A stretch of DNA of 64,000 nucleotides from Nocardioides oceani (GCF_030412965.1 NZ_JAUHJQ010000002.1:739979-803978); one strand, 5' to 3'. Shown: positions 8,455 to 17,184, counted from the first letter of the stretch. Numbers and translations are program-made. The notes: generated by a model not told the origin, from the sequence alone.

Positions 8455-9048
8455 ATGCGCGTGGGACTCACCGGCGGCATCGCGTCGGGCAAGAGCACGG
8501 TGTCGGCGATCCTGACCGAGCTGGGCGCGATCGTCATCGACGGCGACGCGCTGGCCCGCGAGGTGGTCGAGCGCGGCACGCCGGGGCTGCAGCGGGTCGT
8601 CGAGATCTTCGGGCCGGAGGTCCTCACCCCCGAGGGCGACCTGGACCGGCCGGCGCTCGGCGCGATCGTCTTCGCCGACGAGGCGCGCCGCAAGGAGCTC
8701 GAGTCGGTGGTGCACCCGCTGGTCTTCGAGCGGATCGTGGAGCTGGAGGGGGCCGCGGGCCCCGAGGACCTCGTCGTCCACGACATCCCGCTGCTCGCCG
8801 AGTCGGGCCGCGCGGCCACCTTCGACGCGGTCGTCGTCGTCGACGTGCCCGTCGAGACGCAGGTCGACCGGATGCTCGCCCTGCGCGGGATGACCCGCGA
8901 GGACGCGGAGGCCCGGGTGCGCGCCCAGGCGACCCGCGAGCAGCGGCTGGCGATCGCCACGCACGTCATCGACAACACCGGCACGCTCGAGGACCTGCGC
9001 CGCCGCGTGCTGGAGGTCCACGCCGAGCTCGTCGGGGGAACCGCGTGA
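8455..9048 (+). CDS. coaE: dephospho-CoA kinase
   Basis: Last step of coenzyme A synthesis: phosphorylates the ribose 3'-hydroxyl of dephospho-CoA with ATP in the cytosol. The 197-aa product has the P-loop GGIASGKS at residues 7-14, the DGDALAREVVERG lid/CoA region, and HDIPLLAES, all typical of CoaE; length is normal for a kinase without a C-terminal fusion. The ATG at 8455 is preferred over a TTG three codons upstream because the protein then starts MRVGLTGG as in relatives. Its stop overlaps the GTG of the next gene by 3 nt, implying translational coupling. Confidence 0.96.
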   Translation: MRVGLTGGIASGKSTVSAILTELGAIVIDGDALAREVVERGTPGLQRVVEIFGPEVLTPEGDLDRPALGAIVFADEARRKELESVVHPLVFERIVELEGAAGPEDLVVHDIPLLAESGRAATFDAVVVVDVPVETQVDRMLALRGMTREDAEARVRAQATREQRLAIATHVIDNTGTLEDLRRRVLEVHAELVGGTA

Positions 9049-10328
9049 GGCGCGCGCTGCCCGCACTCGGCCTCGCCGCCGTGCTGGCCCTCGGCGGGTG
9101 CTCCGGCGCGGGCGACGACCCGCAGGAGGCCGCGGCCCCCGGCACCGCGAGCAGCGGTCCGGCCGCTCCCACCACGAGCGCCCCCGCCGACCCCGACCAG
9201 CCGACCGGCTGGGGCCCCACGGAGGGCGAGCTGGCGCAGGCGCGCGCGCTCGTGGCGGACTGGGACGCGGCGCAGCTGGCGGGTCAGGTCATCGTCGGCC
9301 GCTTCCAGGGCTACGACGCCGCGGAGGCCGCCGCGATGGTGCGCGACCTGCACCTCTCCGGCCTCTGCGTCACCTCCGGCAACGTCGTCGACGCCGCGCA
9401 GGTGCGCGAGCTGAACGCCGCGGTGTCCGAGGCGGTCGCCGCCGGCGGCCGCACGTTCCCGGCGATCCTGGGGGTGGACCAGGAGGGCGGGGTGGTCAGC
9501 CACCTGCGCGGTATCGCGACCGAGTTCCCGTCCTTCGCGCACGCCGGCCCCGCGGTCGCCCGGGGCCGTCCCGGCCGCGAGGTGGTACGCCGTGCGGCCG
9601 AGGCCACCGGGCTGGAGCTGCGCGACCTGGGCTTCACCTGGGTGTTCGCTCCGGTGGCGGACGTGACCGTCGGCGCAGCCGACCCGACGATCGGCACCCG
9701 GTCGCCCTCGACGGACCCGGCGCTGGCCGCGGCCGCGGTCGGGGCCGCCGTGACCGGCTACAACGACGCCGGCGTCGTCTCGACCACCAAGCACTTCCCG
9801 GGCCACGGCTCGGTGACCGCCGACAGCCACGAGTCGCTGCCGGTGCTCGGCCGCACCGCCGAGGAGCTCGCCGCCACCGACCTGCCGCCGTTCGAGGCGG
9901 CCGTGGAGGCGGAGGCGCCGGCGGTGATGATCGGCCACCTCGACGTGGAGGCGATCGACCCCGGCGTGCCGTCGAGCCTGTCGGGCCCCGTCTACGACTT
10001 CCTGCGCGAGGACGTCGGGTTCGAGGGCGTGACGATCACCGACTCCCTCGGCATGGGCGCGGTGATGGGCCGCGAGAAGCCGGCCGTCACCGCGCTCAAC
10101 GCCGGCGCCGACCTGCTGCTCATGCCACCCGACACCCGCAACACCCACGCGGTGGTCACCGCGGCGATCGAGTCGGGCGAGGTCACCCGCGAGCGGGCCG
10201 AGGACGCCGCGGCGATGGTCGTGGCGCTCCAGATGTGGCAGGCGCGCGTCGCGGGCGAGGTGGAGGTGCCCGCGAACGTGGTCGAGCTCGCGGGAGAGGC
10301 CTCCCGCGAGCTCGACGCGGCGTACTAG
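9045..10328 (+). CDS. glycoside hydrolase family 3 lipoprotein (NagZ-like beta-N-acetylhexosaminidase)
   Basis: Secreted, lipid-anchored hydrolase expected to remove beta-1,4 N-acetylglucosamine from cell-wall muropeptides. The 427-aa product begins with a lipoprotein signal ending in the lipobox LGGC (Cys19) and an Ala/Thr/Pro linker. A GH3 barrel follows with LGVDQEGG, KHFPGHGSVTADSH (the NagZ His/Asp loop) and TDSLGMGAV, whose Asp is the predicted nucleophile. The GTG at 9045 overlaps coaE (GTGA), with GGGGGA upstream. A second, longer paralogue is encoded at 32641-34368. Substrate is by family analogy. Confidence 0.9.
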   Translation: MRRALPALGLAAVLALGGCSGAGDDPQEAAAPGTASSGPAAPTTSAPADPDQPTGWGPTEGELAQARALVADWDAAQLAGQVIVGRFQGYDAAEAAAMVRDLHLSGLCVTSGNVVDAAQVRELNAAVSEAVAAGGRTFPAILGVDQEGGVVSHLRGIATEFPSFAHAGPAVARGRPGREVVRRAAEATGLELRDLGFTWVFAPVADVTVGAADPTIGTRSPSTDPALAAAAVGAAVTGYNDAGVVSTTKHFPGHGSVTADSHESLPVLGRTAEELAATDLPPFEAAVEAEAPAVMIGHLDVEAIDPGVPSSLSGPVYDFLREDVGFEGVTITDSLGMGAVMGREKPAVTALNAGADLLLMPPDTRNTHAVVTAAIESGEVTRERAEDAAAMVVALQMWQARVAGEVEVPANVVELAGEASRELDAAY

Positions 10329-10341
10329 GGGCGGATCGCGG

Positions 10342-11298
10342 TCAGGCGGCGAGGTCCGGGTCGGCGATCCGGCGCAGCTTCTGCAGCGCCTCCCGCTCGA
10401 GCTGGCGGACCCGCTCGGCGGAGATGCCGTGCTTGGCGCCGATGTCGGCCAGCTTGTGCTGCCGGCCGTCGGTGAGACCGTAGCGCGAGCGGATGATGTC
10501 GGCGGCGCGGTCGTCGAGGTGGCCGACCAGGCTGTTGAGCCGGTCGCGCGACTCGGTGTCCAGGACGGTGAGGTCCGGGCCGGGCGCGGTCTCCTGCGCC
10601 ATCAGGTCACCGAGCGAGGTGTCGCCGTCGTCGTCGACGGGGGAGTCGAGGCTGACGTGCTCGCGGCCCCACGACATCAGGTCCAGGACGCGGTCGAGGT
10701 CCATGCCGAGCTCGGCGGCGATCTCCTGCGGCTCGGGGTCGCGACCCAGCTGGCGCTCCAGGGTGCGGCGGGCGCCGCCGACCTGGTTGAGCTCCTCGAC
10801 GACGTGGACGGGGAGCCGGACGACCCGGGCCTGCTGCGCGATGCCGCGGGTGATCGCCTGGCGCACCCACCAGGTGGCGTACGTGGAGAATTTGTAGCCC
10901 TTGGTGTAGTCGAACTTCTCGACGGCGCGGATCAGGCCGGTGTTGCCCTCCTGGATCAGGTCGAGCATCGGCATCTGCGCGCGGCCGTACTTGCGGGCGA
11001 TGGAGACGACGAGACGCAGGTTGGCGGTGATGAACTGGTCGACGGCCTTGCGGCCCTCCTCGGCCAGCCACTCCAGCTCCTCCTGGTTGGCCGCCATCGG
11101 CGCTCCGCCCTTGCGGCGCCCGATGCGACCCTCGGCGAGCAGGTGCTCGGCGTACAGGCCGGCCTCGATCGTCTTGGACAGCTCCACCTCGGCGGCGGCG
11201 TCGAGCAGGGCGTTGCGGGCGATCTCGTCGAGGTAGAGACCGACGCTGTCGCGCCCCTCGATCTCGCGAGCCCCGGACTGTGCGGTGCGTGTGGCCAT
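10342..11298 (-). CDS. sigma-70 family RNA polymerase sigma factor, group 2 (SigB-like)
   Basis: Promoter-recognition subunit of RNA polymerase. The 318-aa product has sigma regions 1.2 to 4 ([58 protein letters not shown]) but lacks the long region 1.1 and the Lys/Ala linker of the principal sigma encoded at 24786. That layout matches mycobacterial SigB and streptomycete Hrd-type alternative sigmas. The ATG at 11298 is preceded by GAGGAGGG. A near-ideal SigR/SigH-type promoter lies upstream, so induction by oxidative or thiol stress is likely. It converges on the GH3 gene with 13 bp between stops. Confidence 0.92.
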   Translation of the reverse strand: MATRTAQSGAREIEGRDSVGLYLDEIARNALLDAAAEVELSKTIEAGLYAEHLLAEGRIGRRKGGAPMAANQEELEWLAEEGRKAVDQFITANLRLVVSIARKYGRAQMPMLDLIQEGNTGLIRAVEKFDYTKGYKFSTYATWWVRQAITRGIAQQARVVRLPVHVVEELNQVGGARRTLERQLGRDPEPQEIAAELGMDLDRVLDLMSWGREHVSLDSPVDDDGDTSLGDLMAQETAPGPDLTVLDTESRDRLNSLVGHLDDRAADIIRSRYGLTDGRQHKLADIGAKHGISAERVRQLEREALQKLRRIADPDLAA

Positions 11299-11348
11299 GC
11301 GATGCCCTCCTCACTGTGAGGGCCTGCCGGGCACCTCACGCCGTCTAC

Positions 11349-11375
11349 AACGCACCCGGTGTCCCGGCGATTCCC
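11349..11375 (-). promoter_or_regulatory. SigR/SigH-type ECF promoter of the SigB-like gene
   Basis: On the minus strand GGGAAT (11375-11370) is followed by exactly 18 bp and then GTT (11351-11349), matching the known SigR/SigH consensus GGAAT-N18-GTT. It would give a leader of about 45 nt ending in a GAGGAGGG ribosome site. Confidence 0.65.
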
Positions 11376-11529
11376 GGACCAAACCTGAGTGCCTTCACCG
11401 AGATCGACGACTGGGAAACGCCTGGAGTTGCAAGGCTTTCGGACTCTCAGGCACTTCTCAGGACGCGGTCTCCTCGACGGTTGTTCGGCGCCGCGGCCCG
11501 GGCGGATGCCCGGACCGCGACGGCAGCGC

Positions 11530-13665
11530 TCAGCGGCCGGCCAGGCCCATCCGGTCGAGCATCCAGGCGAGGCTGAAGGCGCGGTCGTGCCATGCCTTGT
11601 AGCGCCCGGACACACCGCCGTGGCCCGCCGACATCTCGGTGCGCAGCAGCACGTCTGCCCCGGGGTTGGTCGCCCGGATCCGCGCCACCCACTTGGCCGG
11701 CTCGACGTAGAGCACGCGGGTGTCGTTGAGCGAGGTCTCCGCGAGGATCGAGGGGTAGGGGCGCTCGGCGACGTTGTCGTACGGCGCGTACGACGCCATG
11801 TACTCGTAGACCTCGGGGTCGGCCTCGGGGTTGCCCCACTCGTCGTACTCGGTCACGGTCAGCGGCAGCGTCGCGTCGAGCATGGTGGTGAGGGCGTCGA
11901 CGAACGGCACGCCGGCCACGATGCCGGCGAACATCTCCGGTGCCTGGTTGGCCACCGCTCCCATGAGCAGCCCGCCGGCGCTGCCGCCCTCGGCGACGAG
12001 GGTCTCCGGGGTCGTCCAGCCCCGGTCGACGAGGTGGCGGGCGCACGCGACGAAGTCGGAGAAGGTGTTCTGCTTGCGCATCAGCTTGCCGTCGTCGTAC
12101 CACCGCCGGCCCATCTCCCCGCCGCCGCGCACGTGCGCGATGGCGAAGGCCGCGCCCCGGTCGAGCAGCGAGAGCCGCGCGACGGAGAAGTAGGGGTCCA
12201 TCGAGGCCTCGTACGCGCCGTAGCCGTAGAGCAGCGTCGGGACCGGGGCGCTCCCCATCGTCTCGTCCTCGCGGGCGTCGCGGCGGCACACGATCGAGAT
12301 CGGGATCCGCTCGCCGTCCTCGGCGGTCGCCCAGAGCCGGTGCTCCTGGTAGTCGGCCGGGTCGTAGCCGCCGAGCACCGGAGCCTGCTTGAGCAGGGTC
12401 AGCTCCCGGGTGCGGACGTCGTAGTCGTAGACCGAGGACGGCACCGCCATCGTGGTCCAGCCGATCCGGACCGTGGGCTGGTGGAAGCCGGGGTTGCCGC
12501 CGGAGCCGACGGTGTAGAGCGGCTTGTCGAACTCCACGAGGTAGTCCTCGCCGGGGCCGTCCGCGCCGAGCTCGATGATCCGCAGCTGGGTGAGCCCGTT
12601 GCTGCGCTGGTGGACGACGAGGTGGCCGGCGAAGGCGTCGACGTCCTCGAGGCGCACCGCGGGGTCGTGGGGGACCAGCGGGGCCAGGTCGGCGATCGGG
12701 GTCGGCGCGACGGGCGCGGTGCCGATCTCGAAGTCCGGCCCGGTCGCGTTGTGCAGCACCAGGAACCGGTCCTCGCCCGCGACGACGGCGTGGTCGAGGG
12801 TGTACTCCACACCCTCGACGCGCTCGGCGAAGACCTGCAGGCCGAGCTCGGGGTGGTCGGCGTCGAGGTAGCGGTACTCGGAGGTGACCTTGGAGCCGGC
12901 GGCGACGACGATGAACCGGTCGGTGCGGGTGCGGCCGACGCCGACCCAGAACCGGCCGTCGGTCTCGTGGTGCACCAGCTCGTCGTCGGCCTGGGCGGTG
13001 CCGAGGCGGTGGCGCCAGATCTTGTCCGCGCGCCAGGAGTCGTCGACGGTCGTGTAGTAGAGGTTCTTGCCCGACCGGTCCCAGGTGGCACCGCCGATGA
13101 CGCCGGTGATCTCGTCCTCGAGCAGCTCACCGCTGTCGAGGTCCTTGACGCGGACGGTGTAGCGCTCGTCGCCGACGGTGTCGGTGGAGTAGGCCAGCAG
13201 GGTGCCGTCGGGGCTGACCGCGGAGCCGCCGAGGGAGAAGAAGTCGTGGCCCTCGGCGAGCGCGTCGAGGTCGAGCAGCACCTGCTCGCCGGGCAGCGCC
13301 GGCTCGTCGGGGGCGCAGTCCTCCGCGGGCGTCGGCGGGGTCCAGTCGTCGGGGTCGGTCACGGGGACCCGGCAGGTGGCGCCGTACTCCTTGCCGGCGA
13401 AGGTGCGTCCGTAGTACCAGTGGCCGCGGTTGCGCGTCGGCACCGACAGGTCCGTCTCGCGCGTGCGGCCCTTGATCTCCTCGAAGATCGTCTGGCGCAG
13501 GTCGGCGAGGTGGGCGGTGCGCTCCTGGGTGAAGGCGTTCTCGGCCTCGAGGTGCGCGAGGACCTCGGGTGAGTCCTTGTCGCGCAACCACTCGTAGTCG
13601 TCGACGCGGGTGTGCCCGTGGATCTCTCGGCTGGTGGGGCGGCGGGCGGCGACGGGGGGCTGCAT
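11530..13665 (-). CDS. ptrB: S9A family oligopeptidase B (prolyl-oligopeptidase fold)
   Basis: Cytosolic serine peptidase that cuts short peptides after basic residues. The 711-aa product has an N-terminal segment and seven-bladed propeller (about residues 1-420) followed by the alpha/beta-hydrolase domain. The catalytic triad is Ser562 in GGSAGG, Asp648 in LNDTRV and His682 in SAGHGG. The hydrolase landmarks LLYGYGAYE and HVRGGGEMGRRWY are characteristic of oligopeptidase B. Length is normal. The ATG at 13665 starts MQPPVAARRP; the pxpA promoter lies immediately upstream, divergently. The gene is recognised at family level; exact specificity is inferred. Confidence 0.92.
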   Translation of the reverse strand: MQPPVAARRPTSREIHGHTRVDDYEWLRDKDSPEVLAHLEAENAFTQERTAHLADLRQTIFEEIKGRTRETDLSVPTRNRGHWYYGRTFAGKEYGATCRVPVTDPDDWTPPTPAEDCAPDEPALPGEQVLLDLDALAEGHDFFSLGGSAVSPDGTLLAYSTDTVGDERYTVRVKDLDSGELLEDEITGVIGGATWDRSGKNLYYTTVDDSWRADKIWRHRLGTAQADDELVHHETDGRFWVGVGRTRTDRFIVVAAGSKVTSEYRYLDADHPELGLQVFAERVEGVEYTLDHAVVAGEDRFLVLHNATGPDFEIGTAPVAPTPIADLAPLVPHDPAVRLEDVDAFAGHLVVHQRSNGLTQLRIIELGADGPGEDYLVEFDKPLYTVGSGGNPGFHQPTVRIGWTTMAVPSSVYDYDVRTRELTLLKQAPVLGGYDPADYQEHRLWATAEDGERIPISIVCRRDAREDETMGSAPVPTLLYGYGAYEASMDPYFSVARLSLLDRGAAFAIAHVRGGGEMGRRWYDDGKLMRKQNTFSDFVACARHLVDRGWTTPETLVAEGGSAGGLLMGAVANQAPEMFAGIVAGVPFVDALTTMLDATLPLTVTEYDEWGNPEADPEVYEYMASYAPYDNVAERPYPSILAETSLNDTRVLYVEPAKWVARIRATNPGADVLLRTEMSAGHGGVSGRYKAWHDRAFSLAWMLDRMGLAGR

Positions 13666-13676
13666 GCCGGCAACGC

Positions 13677-13682
13677 TAGCGT
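13677..13682 (+). promoter_or_regulatory. -10 element of the pxp operon, probably leaderless
   Basis: TAGCGT ends 7 nt before the GTG of pxpA, placing the transcript start at the start codon. No ribosome site is seen. It lies only 12 bp from the divergent ptrB start codon. Confidence 0.5.
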
Positions 13683-13689
13683 CGCCTCC

Positions 13690-14382
13690 GTGGACACCCG
13701 ACCGGCCGTCGACCTCAACGCCGACCTGGGGGAGGAGGTCACCGACGACGCCGCCCTGCTGGCGCTGGTCACCAGCGCGAACGTCGCCTGCGGCTACCAC
13801 GCCGGCACCCCCGCGATCATGCGCGCGGTGTGCGCGGAGGCGGCCGCGCGCGGGGTTTCGGTGGGCGCCCAGGTCTCCTACGACGACCGGGAGAACTTCG
13901 GGCGGGTCGCCCGCGACGTACCCCCCGAGGTGCTGCGGGAGCAGGTCGCCGACCAGGTGGGCACGCTGGCATCGATCGCCGCCGCGGCCGGGACCTCGGT
14001 GCGCTACGTCAAGCCGCACGGGGCGCTCTACCACCGCGTCATCGACGACGAGGAGCAGGCGGCCGCGGTGCTCGCCGGCTCGGGGGACCTGCCCGTGCTC
14101 GGGATGCCCGGCCGGTTCCTCGACCTGGCCGCGGCCGCCGGGCGTGTGGTCCGGCTCGAGGGCTTCCCCGACCGGGCGTACGCCGCGGACGGGCGGCTCG
14201 TGGCCCGCGGCGAGCCGGGAGCCGTCCTCGAGGACGCCGATGCCATCGCCGCGGCGGCGCTCCGGCTCGCCCCGGGCGTCGACTCCCTGTGCCTGCACGG
14301 CGACACCCCCGGCGCGGTGGTCCACGCCACCGCGGTCCGGTCTGCGCTGGATCGCGCGGGTTGGGCGCTGCGCCCCTTCTGA
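13690..14382 (+). CDS. pxpA: 5-oxoprolinase subunit PxpA (LamB/YcsF family)
   Basis: With PxpB and PxpC it opens 5-oxoproline to glutamate at the cost of ATP. The 230-aa product shows the family motifs VDLNADLGE near the start, CGYHAGTP, KPHGALYH and LCLHGDTPGAV. The GTG at 13690 is chosen because family members begin two or three residues before DLNADLGE, and the -10 hexamer just upstream leaves no room for more. It opens an operon on the plus strand, with a lipoprotein gene inserted 17 bp downstream before pxpB and pxpC. Confidence 0.94.
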   Translation: MDTRPAVDLNADLGEEVTDDAALLALVTSANVACGYHAGTPAIMRAVCAEAAARGVSVGAQVSYDDRENFGRVARDVPPEVLREQVADQVGTLASIAAAAGTSVRYVKPHGALYHRVIDDEEQAAAVLAGSGDLPVLGMPGRFLDLAAAAGRVVRLEGFPDRAYAADGRLVARGEPGAVLEDADAIAAAALRLAPGVDSLCLHGDTPGAVVHATAVRSALDRAGWALRPF

Positions 14383-14399
14383 CCTGCTTTGATCAGCCC

Positions 14400-14912
14400 A
14401 TGACCCGCACCCGCGCCGCGCTGGCGACGACCTCCCTGCTCGCCCTCGCCGCGCTGTCGGCGTGCAGCTCCGAGCCCACCTACGACGCCGAGGAGATCGC
14501 CGCGAAGGTCGTCGCGGAGCAGGAGAAGGTCACCCCCGACCTCGAGGTCGCCGACGGGACCTGCGAGGAGGACGTGCCGCTCGAGGTCGACGAGGTCATC
14601 GGCTGCACCGTGTCGATCGCCGGCGTCGAGGCGCCGTACGACGTCACGGTCACCTCCCTCGAGGAGGAGCGGGCGAACTACCGGATCGAGCCGGCCAAGG
14701 CGGTCATCTCCGTCGAGGCGGTCAAGGGCGCGCTGACGGCGGAGCTGGAGAAGCAGGGCGTCACCGGTGCCGAGGTCGACTGCGGCGGGGACGCCATCCG
14801 GGTCGAGGACCCGGGCACGACCTTCACCTGCACGATGTCGCTGGGTGGTCGCAGCCGCGAGGCCACCATCACCGTGCAGGACCTCCAGGGCAACATCGGC
14901 TACGAGTTCTGA
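14400..14912 (+). CDS. DUF4333 lipoprotein inside the pxp operon
   Basis: The 170-aa product has a lipoprotein signal with Cys22 after LALAALSA. Two repeats of a small beta-rich module follow (about residues 28-98 and 100-170), each containing a pair of cysteines: TCEEDVPLEV..IGCTV and VDCGGDAI..FTCTM. This fits DUF4333, a family of actinobacterial surface lipoproteins of unknown role. It sits between pxpA and pxpB with gaps of 17 and 3 bp on the same strand, so co-transcription is very likely. Whether it helps capture 5-oxoproline or peptides is conjecture. Confidence 0.85.
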   Translation: MTRTRAALATTSLLALAALSACSSEPTYDAEEIAAKVVAEQEKVTPDLEVADGTCEEDVPLEVDEVIGCTVSIAGVEAPYDVTVTSLEEERANYRIEPAKAVISVEAVKGALTAELEKQGVTGAEVDCGGDAIRVEDPGTTFTCTMSLGGRSREATITVQDLQGNIGYEF

Positions 14913-14915
14913 GCC

Positions 14916-15506
14916 GTGCGAGCGCGCCCCGTCGGCCCGACCGCGGTGCTCGTCGAGGTCGGCGGGCCGGCGGAGGCGCTCGCGCTGGCGGCCTGGGTGC
15001 GTGAGCAGGGCGTCCCGGTGACCGACGTGGTGCCCGCCGCCGAGACGGTGCTGCTCGACGGCACCGACCCGGCGGCCGCCGTGCGCGTGCTGGCGGGCTG
15101 GTCGCCCGAGGCGCCGCCCCCGGCGGGGGCGTTGGTCGAGGTGCCGGTGGTCTACGACGGCGAGGACCTGTCCTTCGTCGCCGAGCACTGGGGGACGAGC
15201 GTCGAGGACGCCGTCGAGCGGCACGGGGCGACCACGTTCGTCTCGGCCTTCTGCGGCTTCGCGCCCGGCTTCGCCTACCTCGCCGGGCTGCCCGACGAGC
15301 TGGCCGTGCCGCGGCTGGACTCGCCGCGGGCGCGCGTGCCGGCCGGCTCGGTCGCGCTGGCCGGCACCTGGTGCGGCGTCTACCCGACGGCCTCCCCGGG
15401 CGGGTGGCGGATCCTCGGCCGGACCCAGGTCCGGCTCTGGGACGCCGATCGCGACCCGCCCGCGCTGCTCGCGCCGGGCACGAGGGTCCGGTTCGTGCGC
15501 GCATGA
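14916..15506 (+). CDS. pxpB: 5-oxoprolinase subunit PxpB (KipI/allophanate hydrolase subunit 1 family)
   Basis: Second subunit of the ATP-dependent 5-oxoprolinase. The 196-aa product has the conserved CGFAPGFAYLAGLP motif, the basic PRLDSPRARVPAGSVA loop, and a C-terminal GGWRILGRT. The GTG at 14916 lies 3 nt after the lipoprotein stop. Its stop overlaps the pxpC start as ATGA. Family length is usually 200-230 aa, so it is slightly compact. Confidence 0.93.
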   Translation: MRARPVGPTAVLVEVGGPAEALALAAWVREQGVPVTDVVPAAETVLLDGTDPAAAVRVLAGWSPEAPPPAGALVEVPVVYDGEDLSFVAEHWGTSVEDAVERHGATTFVSAFCGFAPGFAYLAGLPDELAVPRLDSPRARVPAGSVALAGTWCGVYPTASPGGWRILGRTQVRLWDADRDPPALLAPGTRVRFVRA

Positions 15507-16405
15507 GCCTCCACGTGCTGGCTGCCGGGCACCTCACCACCGTCCAGGACCGCGGCCGTCCCGGGTACGCCCACCTCGGCGTGCCGCGGGCGGGCGCGCT
15601 CGACCGCCCGGCCGCCGACTTGGCCAACCGGCTCGTCGGCAACCCCCAGGGCGCGGCCGTGCTCGAGGTGACCCTCGGCGGGCTCACGGTGCGGGCCGAC
15701 CGCGACTGCTGGGTCGCCGTCACGGGCGCCGACGGGCCGGTCGGCGTGGACGGGGTCGCCCGCGGCCACGCCCGCGCGGAGCGGCTGCCCGCCGGCGCCG
15801 TGCTCGAGGTGGGTACGCCGCGGCGCGGGGTCCGCTCCTACGTCGCGGTCGGCGGGGGGATCGCGGTGGAGCCGGTGCTCGGGTCCCGGTCGACCGACAC
15901 GCTCGCCTGGATCGGCCCGCCGCGGGTCGTCGACGGGGCGGTGCTCCCCGTCGGCGAGCCGGCCGGTGGGCCGGTGCCCCACGACACCCCGCGCCCGCCC
16001 GCGGCCGGGCCGCTGCGGGTCCACCCCGGTCCCCGGGCCGACTGGTTCGCGGGCGACCCGCTCGCGGCGGTGTGCGCGGCGACGTACTCCGTGGACGCGG
16101 CGTCGAACCGGGTCGGCCTCCGCCTGGACGGCCCGCCGCTGGAGCGAGCTCGCGGCGGGGAGCTCGCCAGCGAGGGGATGGTCCTCGGGGCGGTGCAGGT
16201 GCCCCCGAGCGGCCGGCCGGTGGTGTTCCTGGCCGACCACCCGGTGACGGGCGGATACCCGGTGGTGGCGGTCGTCGACGCCGCCGACCTGTGGCGCTGC
16301 GCTCAGCTGCGCCCCGGCGACGAGGTCCGGTTCGCACCCGCGGGCTCGGGCTCGGGCTCGGCCGGGACGTCCTCGGGTGCCACGACCCGGACGTCGAACT
16401 CGTAG
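15503..16405 (+). CDS. pxpC: 5-oxoprolinase subunit PxpC (biotin-dependent carboxyltransferase-like family)
   Basis: Third subunit of 5-oxoprolinase, 300 aa. The family signature TTVQDRGRPGYAHLGVPRAG appears at about residues 12-31, with RLVGNPQGAAVLEVTLGG after it and ADHPVTGGYPVVAVV near the C terminus. The ATG overlaps the pxpB stop by 4 nt. The conserved part ends at about RPGDEVRFAP; the last 20 or so residues are Ser/Gly/Thr-rich and unlike the family. They run 103 bp into the 3' end of the convergent secreted-protein gene, so the original stop may have been lost. Confidence 0.92.
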   Translation: MSLHVLAAGHLTTVQDRGRPGYAHLGVPRAGALDRPAADLANRLVGNPQGAAVLEVTLGGLTVRADRDCWVAVTGADGPVGVDGVARGHARAERLPAGAVLEVGTPRRGVRSYVAVGGGIAVEPVLGSRSTDTLAWIGPPRVVDGAVLPVGEPAGGPVPHDTPRPPAAGPLRVHPGPRADWFAGDPLAAVCAATYSVDAASNRVGLRLDGPPLERARGGELASEGMVLGAVQVPPSGRPVVFLADHPVTGGYPVVAVVDAADLWRCAQLRPGDEVRFAPAGSGSGSAGTSSGATTRTSNS

Positions 16406-17184
16406 CCCCACTCGGTCCCCTTCACGGGGTCGCCCTGGGCGATCCCGCGGTCGCGGTCGGCCCGCGGAGCCGGCCGGTAGCCGATGACCTTGACGTGGAG
16501 CATCGTGCCGACGAGGTCGGCCGGCGGGGTGATCCGCACGATCGGCTCGGCACCGCGCGAGCGCCAGGGGAGCGGGTAGTCCTCGTCCTGGTACCAGCCG
16601 AAGCGGTCGTCGCCCTCGACGACGCCGTGGTAGCGGTCGACACCGCTGGCGAAGCGGGCGTCCTCGCCCCAGGTGCCGTCGAAGGTGATGGTGTAGGTCT
16701 CGCCGGCGACCATGACCTCCTCACCGTCGAGGGTGAGGGTGTCGAGGTGGGCGCGGTCGGGGTGGGCGACGGGGGTGGGGATGCGCAGCCGCTTGACGGG
16801 ACTGGTGCGCACGACCCGCTTGCCGCGCAGCTCGGAGACCGTGAAGCGGTAGGTGCGTCCGGCGCGGAACCCGCCCTTGTCGCGGTCGACGAAGACGCCG
16901 CCGGTGGTGCCGTAGACGTCCTCGATTTTCACGGTGGGACCGCCCTGGATGCCCACCCGGTAGGTGTGACCGGCGCGTGCGCCGGAGAAGGGCACGAAGA
17001 CGCCGGCCCAGCCCCACAGGTAGCCGGCGCCACCGCACTCGCAGCCGAGCTGCACCTGCCCGACCCGCAGCGGCGCGGGCGCCGCCTCGGTCCGCACCGC
17101 GGCCGGTCCCAGCAGGGCGACCAGTGCTCCCGCGAGGGCCAGGGCCACCGCGGCCAGCCTGCTCCGTGACGTCGTGTGCTGCAT
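16303..17184 (-). CDS. secreted protein of unknown function, 293 aa
   Basis: The ATG at 17184 has a GAGGAGG ribosome site and opens a Sec signal peptide (Arg-rich start, then LAAVALALAGALVALLGPAA, probable cleavage after TEA). The mature part looks beta-rich, with CECGGAGYLWGWAG near its start and regular strand-like segments. It could be one or two immunoglobulin- or lectin-like modules, but no family is recognised. Its 3' end overlaps the convergent pxpC by 103 bp. DNA polymerase IV lies upstream on the same strand behind a hairpin, so it is probably transcribed alone. Confidence 0.8.
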   Translation of the reverse strand: MQHTTSRSRLAAVALALAGALVALLGPAAVRTEAAPAPLRVGQVQLGCECGGAGYLWGWAGVFVPFSGARAGHTYRVGIQGGPTVKIEDVYGTTGGVFVDRDKGGFRAGRTYRFTVSELRGKRVVRTSPVKRLRIPTPVAHPDRAHLDTLTLDGEEVMVAGETYTITFDGTWGEDARFASGVDRYHGVVEGDDRFGWYQDEDYPLPWRSRGAEPIVRITPPADLVGTMLHVKVIGYRPAPRADRDRGIAQGDPVKGTEWGYEFDVRVVAPEDVPAEPEPEPAGANRTSSPGRS

